Assembly (NCBI GenBank): GCA_964354225.1
Contig: CAYGZC010000248.1
Location: 1 to 5,281, forward strand
Direction: 5' to 3'
DNA: 5,281 bases
DNA from: CAYGZC01 sp964354225
Lineage (GTDB): Bacteria; Bacteroidota; Ignavibacteria; UBA10030; SZUA-254
The notes beneath the pieces are model-generated. The model was not told where the DNA came from, searched no databases, and saw only the letters and a program-made list of their open reading frames with translations. The position numbers and the translations under genes are program-made. Positions within the stretch are counted from its first letter, which is position 1; each line of letters starts with the position of its first letter. This document shows positions 1 through 5,281 of the stretch, piece after piece.

Positions 1-313
1 TTAAAGAATCATTCTTAAAAAATAGTGTGTATCCCAAATTTATCAACGTTGATGTTACCGCTCCTTTCACAATCCATGCATCGGTTATCTGAGGGAATTT
101 GATCTCAATCGTATCAGTGGTAGATAATTTACTCTCTTTGATCACACTTTGTGTAAACTTTCCAATTAGAGTTTGTATTATTTCAAGATTTGTTTTTGTT
201 TCTGGCTCAGAAATATTCTCACGAGCAATAACCGATTGGCTGATGGTAAAAGAAAGCCATATGAGTAAATACGATTTCCAAAAATATAATTTATTGGAAA
301 GCATGTACATCAT
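1..313 (-). CDS. Partial exported protein of unknown function (N-terminal 104 codons)
   Basis: An open frame on the minus strand starts at ATG 313 and stays open to the left window edge, so the C-terminus is missing. In-frame ATGs also occur at 310 and 304, and none has a clear Shine-Dalgarno sequence; an in-frame stop lies just upstream, so the start must be one of these three. The N-terminus looks like a Sec signal peptide: a lysine-containing n-region, a hydrophobic stretch at about residues 15-24 and a plausible cleavage after the SVIA at residues 27-30. The mature part is rich in Thr, Lys and Glu and appears to alternate helix and strand. There is no lipobox cysteine. I do not recognise the family. 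The gene begins 32 bp after htpX on the same strand and may be co-transcribed with it. The signal peptide suggests an envelope or periplasmic protein; a specific role cannot be given. Confidence 0.7.
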   Translation of the reverse strand, partial: MMYMLSNKLYFWKSYLLIWLSFTISQSVIARENISEPETKTNLEIIQTLIGKFTQSVIKESKLSTTDTIEIKFPQITDAWIVKGAVTSTLINLGYTLFFKNDSL

Positions 314-345
314 GATATGCGGGGATGCTTATGAAACATTTTATC

Positions 346-1197
346 TTAGATGCCACCCATCGCTAATTTTTGTAATCTCTCGATCCGCTCCGAAACTGGA
401 GGATGTGTTGAAAATAATTTGAATACACCTTTACCACTTAACGGATTTACAATAAACATATGGGCAGAAGCCGGCGATGCATTTGCCATTGGTAGTGCTG
501 CAACACCTCTTTCAAGTTTTTGCAATGCGTTTGCTAAAGATAATGGTCTGCCGGATATTCGAGCTGCACCTTCATCCGCGGCAAACTCCCTTGACCGCGA
601 GATCGCAAGCTGAACTAAAACTGCCGCAATCGGGGCGAGGATAAGAAGAAGTAATTCGGCAAGTCCATTCGAGTCTCTCCTATCACGCCCTCCGCCTGCA
701 AACATCATTGACCAGCCAGCCATGCGCGCAACAAACGTAATAGTGCCGACCATTGTTGCTACAATTGTTCCGGTTAATATATCTCTATGTTTGATATGTG
801 CAAATTCGTGAGCTAAAACTCCTTCTAACTCATCATCACTCAATGTTTTTAAGATACCTTCAGTTGCAGCAACAGCCGCATGGTTTGGATCTCTTCCCGT
901 TGCAAACGCGTTTGGTGTTTCACCCGGAATTATATACACACGTGGCAACGGTAATTGTGCCTGGCTTGCAACGCGTGCTGCCAAAGAATATAACCTTGGT
1001 GCCTCTGCTTCAGTAACCTGCTTAGCCCGGTACATCATCAAAACAATTTTATCCGAAAACCAATAAGCACCGAAGTTCATAACTAACGAAAAAACAAAAG
1101 CCATAATCATTCCTTGCTCACCGCCCAGAAGCGAGCCAACAAGCATGAGGAGTACCATCATCAATGCCATTAAAAATACTGTTTTCATCGTATTCAT
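346..1197 (-). CDS. htpX: HtpX-like M48 zinc metalloprotease, integral membrane
   Basis: This is a peptidase family M48B protein of 283 residues, close to the usual HtpX length of about 280-295. HtpX proteases sit in the cytoplasmic membrane and degrade misfolded membrane proteins, with the active site facing the cytoplasm. Visible features are two N-terminal membrane segments (about residues 5-24 and 29-47), the zinc motif HEFAH at 130-134 with the following HIKHRD, two more hydrophobic segments (about 142-165 and 180-199), and the SREFAADEGAA motif whose glutamate (E204) is the expected third zinc ligand. The C-terminal THPP motif (about 265-268) is also typical. The longer frame opens with TTG at 1206, but I prefer ATG 1197: an AGGA at 1208-1211 is 10 nt from this ATG and only 1 nt from the TTG. 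All catalytic residues are present. It is preceded by a terminator and its own candidate promoter, so it is probably a separate transcription unit. Confidence 0.95.
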   Translation of the reverse strand: MNTMKTVFLMALMMVLLMLVGSLLGGEQGMIMAFVFSLVMNFGAYWFSDKIVLMMYRAKQVTEAEAPRLYSLAARVASQAQLPLPRVYIIPGETPNAFATGRDPNHAAVAATEGILKTLSDDELEGVLAHEFAHIKHRDILTGTIVATMVGTITFVARMAGWSMMFAGGGRDRRDSNGLAELLLLILAPIAAVLVQLAISRSREFAADEGAARISGRPLSLANALQKLERGVAALPMANASPASAHMFIVNPLSGKGVFKLFSTHPPVSERIERLQKLAMGGI

Positions 1198-1207
1198 ATA
1201 AATCAAA

Positions 1208-1211
1208 TCCT
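1208..1211 (-). promoter_or_regulatory. htpX ribosome binding site
   Basis: AGGA on the minus strand lies 10 nt before ATG 1197. The upstream in-frame TTG at 1206 would leave only 1 nt of spacing, so this site decides the start in favour of the ATG. Confidence 0.6.
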
Positions 1212-1236
1212 GTTATAATTCATTTTAATCTTTCGA

Positions 1237-1269
1237 AATGTATGCAAATTTTGGATAATTACCAAAATT
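1237..1269 (-). promoter_or_regulatory. Candidate htpX promoter with overlapping 23-bp dyad
   Basis: A perfect inverted repeat, AATTTTGG then 7 nt then CCAAAATT, occupies 1247-1269, 50-72 bp upstream of the htpX ATG. On the minus strand a possible -35 TTGGTA (1260-1265) and -10 TACATT (1237-1242) are 17 bp apart, each matching 4 of 6 sigma-70 consensus bases. TACATTTC also fits the Bacteroidetes -7 consensus TAnnTTTG with one mismatch. The dyad overlaps the -35 and spacer, as a repressor or activator site would. The dyad is seen directly; the promoter and any regulator are inference. Confidence 0.35.
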
Positions 1270-1308
1270 CTACCAATTTTATGCTTTTTAGATGAGGTGA
1301 GTTGAGTA

Positions 1309-1338
1309 TAGAAAAGCAAATGAAGTGCAACACTTCAT
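1309..1338 (-). terminator. Intrinsic terminator after the DUF302 gene
   Basis: On the minus strand, 6 nt after the DUF302 stop codon, there is a perfect 8-bp stem (ATGAAGTG at 1331-1338 and CACTTCAT at 1320-1327 as read on that strand) with a 3-nt loop. It is followed by a T-rich tail, TTGCTTTTCT (about 1319-1309). The stem is only moderately GC-rich, so efficiency may be modest. Its position suggests that the FmdB-DUF302 transcript ends here and that htpX is transcribed separately. Confidence 0.55.
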
Positions 1339-1344
1339 CAACGG

Positions 1345-1728
1345 TCAGACTGCTTTGAGCACGCGCTCCAATTTTACCTTTACTTCTTCTGCAATCGGAC
1401 GCATGGCCTCATCTTCGATAATCTTCATCATAATCATTGGATCAAAAACTGAGATATTAGTCTTCCCTTCTTTCTCGTAGATGATAATGTTACACGGTAA
1501 GAGCAAACCGATTTGTTCATCAGCAAGTAAAGCTTTATGCGCGAAATGTGGATTGCAAGCACCGAGGATAATATATTTTTGAAATTCGACATTAAGCTTT
1601 TTCTTCAGTGTCTCTTTAACATCTATACTGGTAAGAACTCCAAAACCTTCCTTCTTTAATTCTTCGGTTACTTTTTCGATTGCTTTCTCATATGTCAAAC
1701 TCACCGTTTTCGAAAATCCATATTGCAT
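1345..1728 (-). CDS. DUF302 domain protein
   Basis: This 127-residue soluble protein is a single DUF302 domain. The family signature is clear: the IILGACNP motif (residues 53-60) and the IGLLLPCN motif (73-80), which carry the family's two conserved cysteines, here C58 and C79. There is no signal peptide, and the length is typical of single-domain members. The biochemical function of DUF302 is not established; the fold is a small alpha/beta domain, and the paired cysteines invite a metal or redox role, which is inference. It starts 18 bp after the FmdB-family gene on the same strand, so the two are probably co-transcribed. The Shine-Dalgarno sequence is weak (GAAAG, about 10 nt before the ATG), but the family N-terminus matches this start. 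A hairpin terminator candidate follows the stop. Confidence 0.9.
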   Translation of the reverse strand: MQYGFSKTVSLTYEKAIEKVTEELKKEGFGVLTSIDVKETLKKKLNVEFQKYIILGACNPHFAHKALLADEQIGLLLPCNIIIYEKEGKTNISVFDPMIMMKIIEDEAMRPIAEEVKVKLERVLKAV

Positions 1729-1746
1729 AATCTAATTCTTTCAAAA

Positions 1747-1983
1747 TTATTTCAACATATCACAATTCCCGCTGCAACTCGGCGTATTAGCATATTCGCA
1801 AGCAGGCGCACTATTGTTAGCATTAGATTTGATGCTGGAACCGATAGAAGGAATCGACATTAAACGTTTTGCATTTGTTGATCCACACGATGGACAAACA
1901 ATATCCTCCTCGACTTCCCGAACTTTATGGAAGATTTCAAACTTCTTTTCACACTTCAAACAATTATATTCAAATATAGGCAT
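1747..1983 (-). CDS. FmdB-family zinc-ribbon protein
   Basis: This is a 78-residue member of the FmdB/CxxC_CxxC_SSSS putative regulatory family. The N-terminus MPIFEYNCLKC is the family hallmark and fixes the start. Two CxxC knuckles, C8/C11 and C30/C33, should bind one zinc ion. The tail (residues 43-78) is low-complexity, rich in Ser and Asn, and has three extra cysteines (C62, C70, C74), as is common for family members ending in a short Cys-rich tail. The original FmdB was proposed to regulate formamidase/amidase genes, but most homologues have no proven target, so I assign no symbol. The gene lies 156 bp downstream of acnA, across a palindromic repeat, and 18 bp upstream of the DUF302 gene. 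The Shine-Dalgarno sequence is unclear: AAAGG is about 13 nt from the ATG. Confidence 0.92.
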   Translation of the reverse strand: MPIFEYNCLKCEKKFEIFHKVREVEEDIVCPSCGSTNAKRLMSIPSIGSSIKSNANNSAPACEYANTPSCSGNCDMLK

Positions 1984-2059
1984 ATGCTCTTGTTAACCTT
2001 TCTTACTCTTGTAAGTTCCTACTTCATATTTTAGTGATGGACTTTACAGCTTCTTTTAA

Positions 2060-2130
2060 ACTCAACCCCCACCCAAACCCTCCCCCTTCTCTAATTTTAG
2101 AGAAGGGGGAGGGCAGGGAGAGGGATGAGT
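2060..2130. repeat. 71-bp imperfect palindromic repeat element
   Basis: The whole segment folds on itself. The core is a perfect 15-bp stem (2078-2092 with 2099-2113) around the 6-nt loop AATTTT, made of C-rich/G-rich arms. The outer parts also pair imperfectly (ACTCAACCCCCACCC against the complement of GGGAGAGGGATGAGT), and the ends are exact 5-bp inverted repeats, ACTCA (2060-2064) and TGAGT (2126-2130). It sits 10 bp beyond the acnA stop codon. The base composition differs sharply from the flanks. It resembles dispersed intergenic palindromic or MITE-like repeats. As an intrinsic terminator for acnA it is imperfect, because the minus-strand hairpin is followed by TTTGGGTGGGGG and not a T-tract, though it could still stabilise the mRNA end or slow polymerase. 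Copy number cannot be judged from one window. Confidence 0.7.
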
Positions 2131-2139
2131 ATTAGTAAT

Positions 2140-4869
2140 TTATTTTTTCAAAAGTGAACGAAGAACATATTGCAATATTCCATCGTTCTTGTAATAATCA
2201 ACCTCCATCGGTGTATCGAGCCGGCATTTGACGTAAAACTTTTTCGTAGTACCATCTGGAGCTTTTGCACTTACTTGTATTTTCTTACCCGGATGTAAAT
2301 CTTGAGCGATTCCTTCAATATCATACGTTTCAAATCCTGTGAGACAAATAGACTCACGATTCTGACCTTCTTCGAATTGAAGTGGAAGTATTCCCATACC
2401 TATGAGATTGCTGCGATGAATTCGCTCAAAGCTCTCAGCAATCACAGCATTTATTCCTAAAAGTTTCGGTCCCTTTGCAGCCCAATCACGCGAAGAACCG
2501 GAACCGTATTCTTTTCCAGCAATTATGATCAATGATACACCTTCCTGCTTGTATTTCATTGCAGCATCATAAATACTAATCGGTTCTTTTGATGAAGTGA
2601 GCGCCTCTGGCGCCATGGCGCTTTGCGCCAGATGAAGAGTAATTCCACCTTCGATTCCCGGTACAAGAAGATTCTTCAAGCGAATGTTTGCAAAAGTTCC
2701 ACGCATCATTACCTCATGATTACCACGCCGTGCACCATAAGAATTGAAGTCTTTCTGCTCTACACCAAGTGAGATCAAATATTTTCCTGCTGGACCTTTT
2801 GCAGAAATAGAACCCGCAGGAGAGATATGATCGGTTGTAATTGAGTCGGCAAACATTGCCAACACTCGAGCATTCTTAATATCTCTTAGTGGCTGTGGAC
2901 TTACCGGCATGTTATCGAAGAATGTCGCTGCCTTTATGTATGTTGAAGAATTATCCCATGTGTATCGATCACCACTCGGCACAGATAAGCCCTTCCAATG
3001 TTGATCCCCTTCGAAGACATTGGAATATTCCTTTTTAAACATCTCCGACTTCACACACGTTTGCACCGTCGTATTCACTTCCTGTTGTGTGGGCCATATA
3101 TCTTTAAGATATACCGGCTTACTATCTTTACCAACTCCAATCGGTTCTGTTTGAAGATCAATATCCATCGTGCCGGCGAGCGCGTAAGCAACAACCAACG
3201 GTGGCGAAGCCAAATAGTTTGCTCGTGTGTTTGCATGAACACGTCCTTCAAAATTTCTATTACCGGAAAGAACAGCAGCCACTACAAGGTCATTATCTTG
3301 AATTGCTTTCACGATTGGCTCCGGCAAAGGTCCGCTGTTGCCAATACAAGTTGTACATCCATATCCCACGAGGTTGAAACCGAGTTTATCGAGCGGTTCG
3401 TTAAGTTTTGCTTCAGCCAAATAATCTGTAACAACTTTTGAACCGGGGGCAAGACTCGTTTTTACCCACGGTTTTGATTTCAATCCTTTCTCGACTGCCT
3501 TCTTTGCTAGCAATCCGGCAGCAATCATCACCGACGGATTAGATGTATTAGTACAGCTCGTAATCGAAGCGATCACAACCGAGCCGTCGCCAATCTTGAA
3601 TTCACTTCCATTATTTATTATTGAAGCGTAGCGGAACTCTCCATTAGTTTTTACACCTTTCGCCTCCAGCATCTTTACCAACTCACTGCGGAAGCCGGCT
3701 TTAGCTTTTCCAAGAGCCACACGATCATGCGGTCTGCGCGGTCCTGCGATACTCGGCTCAACGGTTGAAAGATCTAACTCAAGTGTATCCGAGAAAATTG
3801 GCTCAGGATTGTTTTTCATCGAGAATATTCCCTGCTCCTTGCAATATGCTTCAACGAGTGCGATCTGTTCTTCACTCCTTCCAGAAAATCTTAGGAATTT
3901 CAACGTTTCATCGTCAACAGGGAAATATCCCATCGTTGCACCATATTCGGGCGCCATGTTTGCAATCGTTGCACGGTCGGCAAGACTGAGCGATGAAACT
4001 CCGGAACCGTAAAACTCTACAAACTTTCCCACAACTCCTTTCTTCCGAAGCATCTGCGTTGCCGTCAAAACAACATCTGTCGCTGTAACACTAAGAGGAA
4101 TTGTTCCGGTCAATTTGAAACCAACTACCGGTGGAATCAACATTGAGCTTGGCTGCCCAAGCATCGCCGCCTCTGCTTCAATTCCACCCACACCCCATCC
4201 GAGAACACCGAGTCCATTTATCATTGTTGTGTGCGAATCGGTTCCAACAAGTGTATCGGGATAAGCGAGCAGCTCACCATTTTCCTGACTTGTGAAAACA
4301 ACTTTCGCGAGGTATTCTAAATTAACTTGATGAACAATACCTGTTTCCGGAGGCACAACACGAAATTTTTTAAATGCCTGCTGTGTCCAGCGAAGGAAAG
4401 CATACCGTTCTTTGTTGCGCTCATACTCAAGCTCTGTATTGAGCTTAAAAGATGTTGGCGCGCCTGCATAATCAACTTGCACGGAATGGTCAATTACAAG
4501 ATCGACCGGCTGCAGCGGATTGATTCTTTTGGGATCGCCACCCATCTTTACCATTGCATCGCGCATCACGGCTAAATCGACTGCACATGGTACACCGGTA
4601 AAATCTTGAAGCAGAACACGGGCGGGCATGAAAGATATCTCATCTTCCGATGGCTTAGCAGGATTCCAATGGATAAGCGCCTCGATATCCTGCTTCCGAA
4701 CAGATTTACCATCTTCTTGTCTCAGAAGATTTTCAAGAAGAATCTTTAGTGAGATAGGTAACCGTTCTATGGTTTTTGCGTCTTTTAATTTTCGGAGTGA
4801 AAATATTGTGTACGAGCGATTGCCGACTTTTAGTATTGCTTTTGTTTTAAAACTATCAAGATATTTCAT
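2140..4869 (-). CDS. acnA: Aconitate hydratase, AcnA/IRP1 type
   Basis: This 909-residue cytoplasmic enzyme isomerises citrate to isocitrate through cis-aconitate in the TCA cycle. The length fits AcnA/CitB-type aconitases (about 890-910). All expected motifs are present: LLQDFTGVP (86-94), IDHSVQVD (126-133), TDSHTTMINGLGVLGWGVGG (210-229), the [4Fe-4S] ligands C439 (SITSCTNTSNP), C505 and C508 (YGCTTCIGNSGPL), the SGNRNFEGR substrate loop (535-543), FADSITTDHISPAGSI (673-688), and GSSRDWAAKGP (791-801) in the C-terminal swivel domain. The ATG at 4869 has a good Shine-Dalgarno sequence 7 nt away. One oddity is residues 747-757, LAQSAMAPEAL, which lie in a GC-rich palindromic stretch. Between GGIT (741-744) and IYDAA (766-770) there are 21 residues, where E. 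coli AcnA and B. subtilis CitB, as I remember them, have about 10. The reading frame is intact, so the enzyme is probably active. The next gene, of the FmdB family, is separated by a large inverted repeat. Confidence 0.97.
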   Translation of the reverse strand: MKYLDSFKTKAILKVGNRSYTIFSLRKLKDAKTIERLPISLKILLENLLRQEDGKSVRKQDIEALIHWNPAKPSEDEISFMPARVLLQDFTGVPCAVDLAVMRDAMVKMGGDPKRINPLQPVDLVIDHSVQVDYAGAPTSFKLNTELEYERNKERYAFLRWTQQAFKKFRVVPPETGIVHQVNLEYLAKVVFTSQENGELLAYPDTLVGTDSHTTMINGLGVLGWGVGGIEAEAAMLGQPSSMLIPPVVGFKLTGTIPLSVTATDVVLTATQMLRKKGVVGKFVEFYGSGVSSLSLADRATIANMAPEYGATMGYFPVDDETLKFLRFSGRSEEQIALVEAYCKEQGIFSMKNNPEPIFSDTLELDLSTVEPSIAGPRRPHDRVALGKAKAGFRSELVKMLEAKGVKTNGEFRYASIINNGSEFKIGDGSVVIASITSCTNTSNPSVMIAAGLLAKKAVEKGLKSKPWVKTSLAPGSKVVTDYLAEAKLNEPLDKLGFNLVGYGCTTCIGNSGPLPEPIVKAIQDNDLVVAAVLSGNRNFEGRVHANTRANYLASPPLVVAYALAGTMDIDLQTEPIGVGKDSKPVYLKDIWPTQQEVNTTVQTCVKSEMFKKEYSNVFEGDQHWKGLSVPSGDRYTWDNSSTYIKAATFFDNMPVSPQPLRDIKNARVLAMFADSITTDHISPAGSISAKGPAGKYLISLGVEQKDFNSYGARRGNHEVMMRGTFANIRLKNLLVPGIEGGITLHLAQSAMAPEALTSSKEPISIYDAAMKYKQEGVSLIIIAGKEYGSGSSRDWAAKGPKLLGINAVIAESFERIHRSNLIGMGILPLQFEEGQNRESICLTGFETYDIEGIAQDLHPGKKIQVSAKAPDGTTKKFYVKCRLDTPMEVDYYKNDGILQYVLRSLLKK
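2598..2630. repeat. 33-bp GC-rich palindromic stretch inside acnA
   Basis: This short stretch is about 70% GC in a gene of roughly 44%. It contains several nested dyads: a 12-bp perfect palindrome GCGCCATGGCGC (2610-2621), a hairpin TGGCGC-TTT-GCGCCA (2616-2630), and 8-bp arms TCTGGCGC (2606-2613) and GCGCCAGA (2625-2632). It is flanked by the direct repeat GATGAAG (2591-2597 and 2631-2637). It encodes residues around 747-757 of AcnA, where the family has no equivalent residues. This looks like a small palindromic element that entered the gene and kept it open, similar in principle to the in-gene palindromic elements known from Rickettsia. The insertion reading is inference. Confidence 0.55.
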
Positions 4870-4876
4870 AGGTTTA

Positions 4877-4882
4877 CCTTTT
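4877..4882 (-). promoter_or_regulatory. acnA ribosome binding site
   Basis: AAAAGG on the minus strand lies 7 nt before ATG 4869. It is the best Shine-Dalgarno match in the window and supports this acnA start. Confidence 0.65.
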
Positions 4883-4915
4883 ACATTGGGATTGTAAGTT
4901 GGTATAATTTAAGAA

Positions 4916-4945
4916 ATATTATTGAGATTTGCTCAATTTTGTCTA
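4916..4945 (-). promoter_or_regulatory. Candidate acnA promoter with operator-like dyad in the spacer
   Basis: On the minus strand, TAGACA (4940-4945; 5 of 6 to the sigma-70 -35) and TAATAT (4916-4921; 4 of 6 to the -10) are separated by 18 bp. This would put the transcript start about 40 nt before the acnA ATG. The spacer contains a perfect dyad, ATTGAG-N5-CTCAAT (4921-4937), whose last base overlaps the -10. The TTGAG-N5-CTCAA core has the shape of a CRP/FNR-type or other helix-turn-helix dimer site but matches no consensus I know exactly. The AT-rich context makes chance matches to the -10 likely. Confidence 0.35.
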
Positions 4946-4994
4946 TATATTTTCTTGAGTTGTAATTTTAATATTTCTACTTGCTTTTTCTTTT

Positions 4995-5153
4995 TTATTT
5001 AGTTATACTCATTGTAATAAGTGACATAGGTTTTTCAGGCAACATGTGGGGACATGTTTCTGCAACCTCATAGTCAAAGCAGGGACTCTCCTCATCATAC
5101 AACAATTTTAATTGCCTCAAATACCAATCGTCTGAAAGACTAAGTGGTAACAT
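4995..5153 (-). CDS. Possible small ORF, 52 codons, unknown
   Basis: An ATG at 5153 opens a 52-codon minus-strand frame that ends with TAA at 4995-4997, 125 bp upstream of acnA and in the same direction. The product begins MLPLSLSDDWYLRQLKLL and has an acidic middle, two cysteines (C25 and C34) and a histidine at 36. There is no signal peptide or membrane segment. In its favour, its composition looks protein-like and it stays open where the flanks are full of stops. Against it, there is no convincing Shine-Dalgarno sequence, the start sits inside a dyad, the family is unrecognised, and the length is within chance. It could be an upstream peptide, a remnant of a larger gene, or a repeat-derived frame. 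Confidence 0.25.
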   Translation of the reverse strand: MLPLSLSDDWYLRQLKLLYDEESPCFDYEVAETCPHMLPEKPMSLITMSITK

Positions 5154-5281
5154 GTTTCAACCACTGAAAAATTACCCCATTTAGGGGATTGATTCGATTT
5201 TATTCTTAATGTATATTAGTTTAGTAATAAAATTCACATTCCGGTTTTATAAATATTAAAACAATAAGTATTATCACTAAT

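Larger units (their letters stand above)
4870..5281. other. Gene-poor, dyad-rich region upstream of acnA
   Basis: No confident gene lies in these 412 bp. Besides the acnA control signals and the doubtful 52-codon frame, it contains three short dyads: AACATGT-GGGG-ACATGTT (5041-5058), AGTGGT-N11-ACCACT (5143-5165) and CCCC-N5-GGGG (5175-5187). A pyrimidine-rich run occupies about 4984-5000. The last 90 bp (5190-5281) are very AT-rich, with no frame entering convincingly from the right edge. The region could hold distal acnA regulation, the promoter of a divergent gene beyond the edge, or the decayed remains of a repeat. Confidence 0.5.

Noticed and set aside
99..422. Plus-strand open frame of 107 codons
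   Set aside because: It lies antisense to the exported-protein gene and to the 3' end of htpX, has no ribosome binding site, and shows no family features.
350..1016. Plus-strand open frames opposite htpX (87 and 72 codons)
   Set aside because: They are antisense shadows of the well-supported HtpX coding sequence.
1198..1206. TTG start for htpX, three codons upstream
   Set aside because: The Shine-Dalgarno AGGA would be only 1 nt from the TTG but is 10 nt from ATG 1197.
1814..1996. Plus-strand frame opposite the FmdB-family gene
   Set aside because: It is antisense to a gene with clear zinc-ribbon motifs and has no features of its own.
2002..2015. CTTAC-TCTT-GTAAG hairpin upstream of the FmdB-family gene
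   Set aside because: A 5-bp stem in AT-rich sequence is expected by chance and is too weak to support a regulatory call.
2060..2130. Simple intrinsic terminator for acnA
   Set aside because: The stem is strong, but the sequence after it on the minus strand is TTTGGGTGGGGG, not a T-tract, and the imperfect outer arms and terminal repeats suggest a repeat element. A terminating effect is still possible.
2598..2630. Frameshift or pseudogenisation of acnA at the GC-rich stretch
   Set aside because: The frame continues through it and the downstream GSSRDWAAKGP and SNLIGMGILPL motifs are intact, so the gene is not broken.
2998..4897. Several plus-strand frames of 67 to 147 codons
   Set aside because: All lie antisense to acnA, whose motifs are continuous on the minus strand.
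1..5281. CRISPR array, tRNA/rRNA, prophage, complete insertion sequence, or defence system
   Set aside because: No regularly spaced repeats, cloverleaf or rRNA sequence, transposase or integrase frame, or toxin, nuclease or helicase motifs are visible. The gene content is metabolic and housekeeping.

Overview
This 5.3-kb window looks like an ordinary chromosomal segment from a moderately AT-rich bacterium. Every confident gene lies on the minus strand, so transcription reads from high to low coordinates. The genes, in transcription order, are an AcnA-type aconitase (acnA), a small FmdB-family zinc-ribbon protein, a DUF302 protein, the membrane metalloprotease HtpX, and the first 104 codons of an exported protein that runs off the left edge. 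Base composition and general gene style would fit a Bacteroidetes/Chlorobi/Ignavibacteria-type organism, but no marker here fixes the taxonomy; treat that as a guess.

Right part (4870-5281): about 410 bp upstream of acnA with no convincing gene. It holds an acnA ribosome binding site, a candidate promoter whose spacer contains an operator-like dyad, a 52-codon minus-strand ORF of doubtful status, and several short dyads and ACATGT motifs. Middle (2140-4869): an intact acnA with all three Fe-S cysteines. It carries a GC-rich, palindromic in-frame stretch near its 3' end that adds about 11 residues relative to the family. The acnA-fmdB gap (1984-2139) holds a 71-bp imperfect inverted repeat with a perfect 15-bp core stem.

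Left part: the FmdB-family and DUF302 genes are 18 bp apart and probably form one transcript, ending in a good intrinsic-terminator candidate. htpX then begins a new unit with its own candidate promoter and a perfect 8-bp-arm dyad. The partial exported-protein gene follows htpX after 32 bp and may share its transcript.

The neighbours do not form an obvious pathway: acnA is central metabolism, htpX is membrane protein quality control, and the two small proteins are poorly characterised. I see no sign of a defence system, prophage, CRISPR array or full insertion sequence. The most interesting signals are the two unrelated palindromic elements, one inside acnA and one just behind it.
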